Positions 63,587 through 64,000 of a stretch of 64,000 nt of DNA are shown piece by piece; positions within the stretch are counted from its first letter, which is position 1, and each line of letters begins with the position of its first letter. A program made the position numbers and the translations under genes. Under the pieces are notes generated by a model. It saw only the letters and a program-made list of their open reading frames with translations. It made no database searches and had not been told where the DNA came from. The stretch covers positions 1 to 64,000 of the forward strand of contig CALAHF010000163.1 in the NCBI GenBank assembly GCA_937891465.1, given 5' to 3'. This DNA comes from an uncultured Verrucomicrobiales bacterium (lineage in GTDB: Bacteria; Verrucomicrobiota; Verrucomicrobiia; Verrucomicrobiales; DEV007).

Positions 63587-64000
63587 AAGGCTTGGTTACT
63601 CCCGGAACAGCCACGGGATAATACCCGTCAGCATTTGGTTTCAGCGGAGGTTCCGAATTAAAATCGACGAGATCGTCCGGCACAAGCCTTTGATCGCTTT
63701 CCATGGCCTTTTCCCACGTGACAGGCTGGCCGGAGTAATTCGACATGCGTCCCAAAATTGCAGTCATCGTCGCCGTCGCTCCGTGCTCTGCTTCGTTGTA
63801 CGGCGTGTCGTTTCGGATGGCATCAAACAACGGGAAATGTTCAAGCTGATGCCCGTTCTCACCTTTTCTGAGACGTTTTTCGAAAGAGTTTTTACCCGTG
63901 AGACTAAACTCACGCACATTGAAATTTGCTTCACCAAGTGTCCCCGTAAGATGCTCCGTGACACTTCGCCAGCATTCGGGAATTTGGCGCGACTGACTCC
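63570..64000 (-). CDS. Gfo/Idh/MocA family oxidoreductase, C-terminal part
   Basis: The frame is open to the window edge, giving 142 codons of the C-terminal end. N-E-A-E-H-G-A-T-A-T-M-T-A-I-L-G-R-M and S-G-Q-P-V-T-W-E-K-A are typical of the exported Gfo/Idh/MocA oxidoreductases that end in G-V-T-K-P. The N-terminal, nucleotide-binding half lies outside the window. The PLP enzyme overlaps its stop codon, so the two are coupled. Confidence 0.82.
   Translation of the reverse strand, partial: SQSRQIPECWRSVTEHLTGTLGEANFNVREFSLTGKNSFEKRLRKGENGHQLEHFPLFDAIRNDTPYNEAEHGATATMTAILGRMSNYSGQPVTWEKAMESDQRLVPDDLVDFNSEPPLKPNADGYYPVAVPGVTKPYEIWY

Overview
The window is 64 kb of chromosome from a free-living member of the Planctomycetes-Verrucomicrobia-Chlamydiae superphylum, most likely Verrucomicrobiota. 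The call rests on gene families concentrated there: four DUF1501 Tat-exported proteins, three proteins with a Planctomycete-type cytochrome c domain plus DUF1549 and DUF1553 (PSCyt1/DUF1549/DUF1553), two DUF1080 proteins, a sulfatase, Tat-exported Gfo/Idh/MocA oxidoreductases, and an ECF sigma factor of the Rhodopirellula/Verrucomicrobium type. Base composition is moderate, genes lie on both strands in short operons, and Shine-Dalgarno sequences are mostly weak. I see no rRNA, tRNA, CRISPR array, prophage or transposase.

Layout. 1-600: truncated GIY-YIG gene and a 233-nt element with 40-nt inverted ends. 0.6-11.4 kb: sugar-nucleotide-type epimerase, TonB-like/PA14 protein, zinc alcohol dehydrogenase, sulfatase-methyltransferase pair, and a first DUF1549/1553 + DUF1501 pair. 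11.5-13.7 kb: Zur-like repressor and ZnuCB zinc importer without a substrate-binding protein. 13.7-24.8 kb: hydrolases, D-aminoacyl-tRNA deacylase, OsmC, DUF1080, two hydroxyacid dehydrogenases (one with histone-H1-like tails), an unpaired DUF1501 gene and an SGNH-DUF1080 fusion. 25-28 kb: TatD, SufE, Ndk. 28.2-32.7 kb: two tandem disordered zinc-ribbon membrane proteins, the second split by an in-frame TGA. 32.8-39.4 kb: Dxs/XseB, a frameshifted GT-C-like membrane protein, an SDR and a dipeptidase. 39.5-42.7 kb: response-regulator cyclase and a Gfo/Idh/MocA protein. 42.8-48.1 kb: an ECF sigma factor followed by an anti-sigma-like domain fused to PSCyt1/DUF1549/DUF1553, then DUF1501. 48.2-52.1 kb: transaldolase, CutA and an NtrBC-type two-component pair. 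52.2-58.4 kb: an SAM-cycle region with an ArsR-methyltransferase regulator, a MerR-type regulator with two small genes, MetK and AhcY. 58.5-64 kb: third DUF1549/1553 + DUF1501 pair, a PLP enzyme and a truncated Gfo/Idh/MocA gene.

The most striking structure not explained by genes is a dispersed family of 43-nt elements (14-nt arm, 15-nt centre, 14-nt arm, with a nested small palindrome). I count 13 copies, about one per 5 kb, almost all between genes. Other strong leads are a 29-nt motif shared by the promoter regions of the ArsR-methyltransferase gene and metK; the sigma/anti-sigma/cytochrome fusion; the histone-tailed dehydrogenase; and three 7-bp repeats spaced exactly 11 bp apart upstream of the MerR operon.
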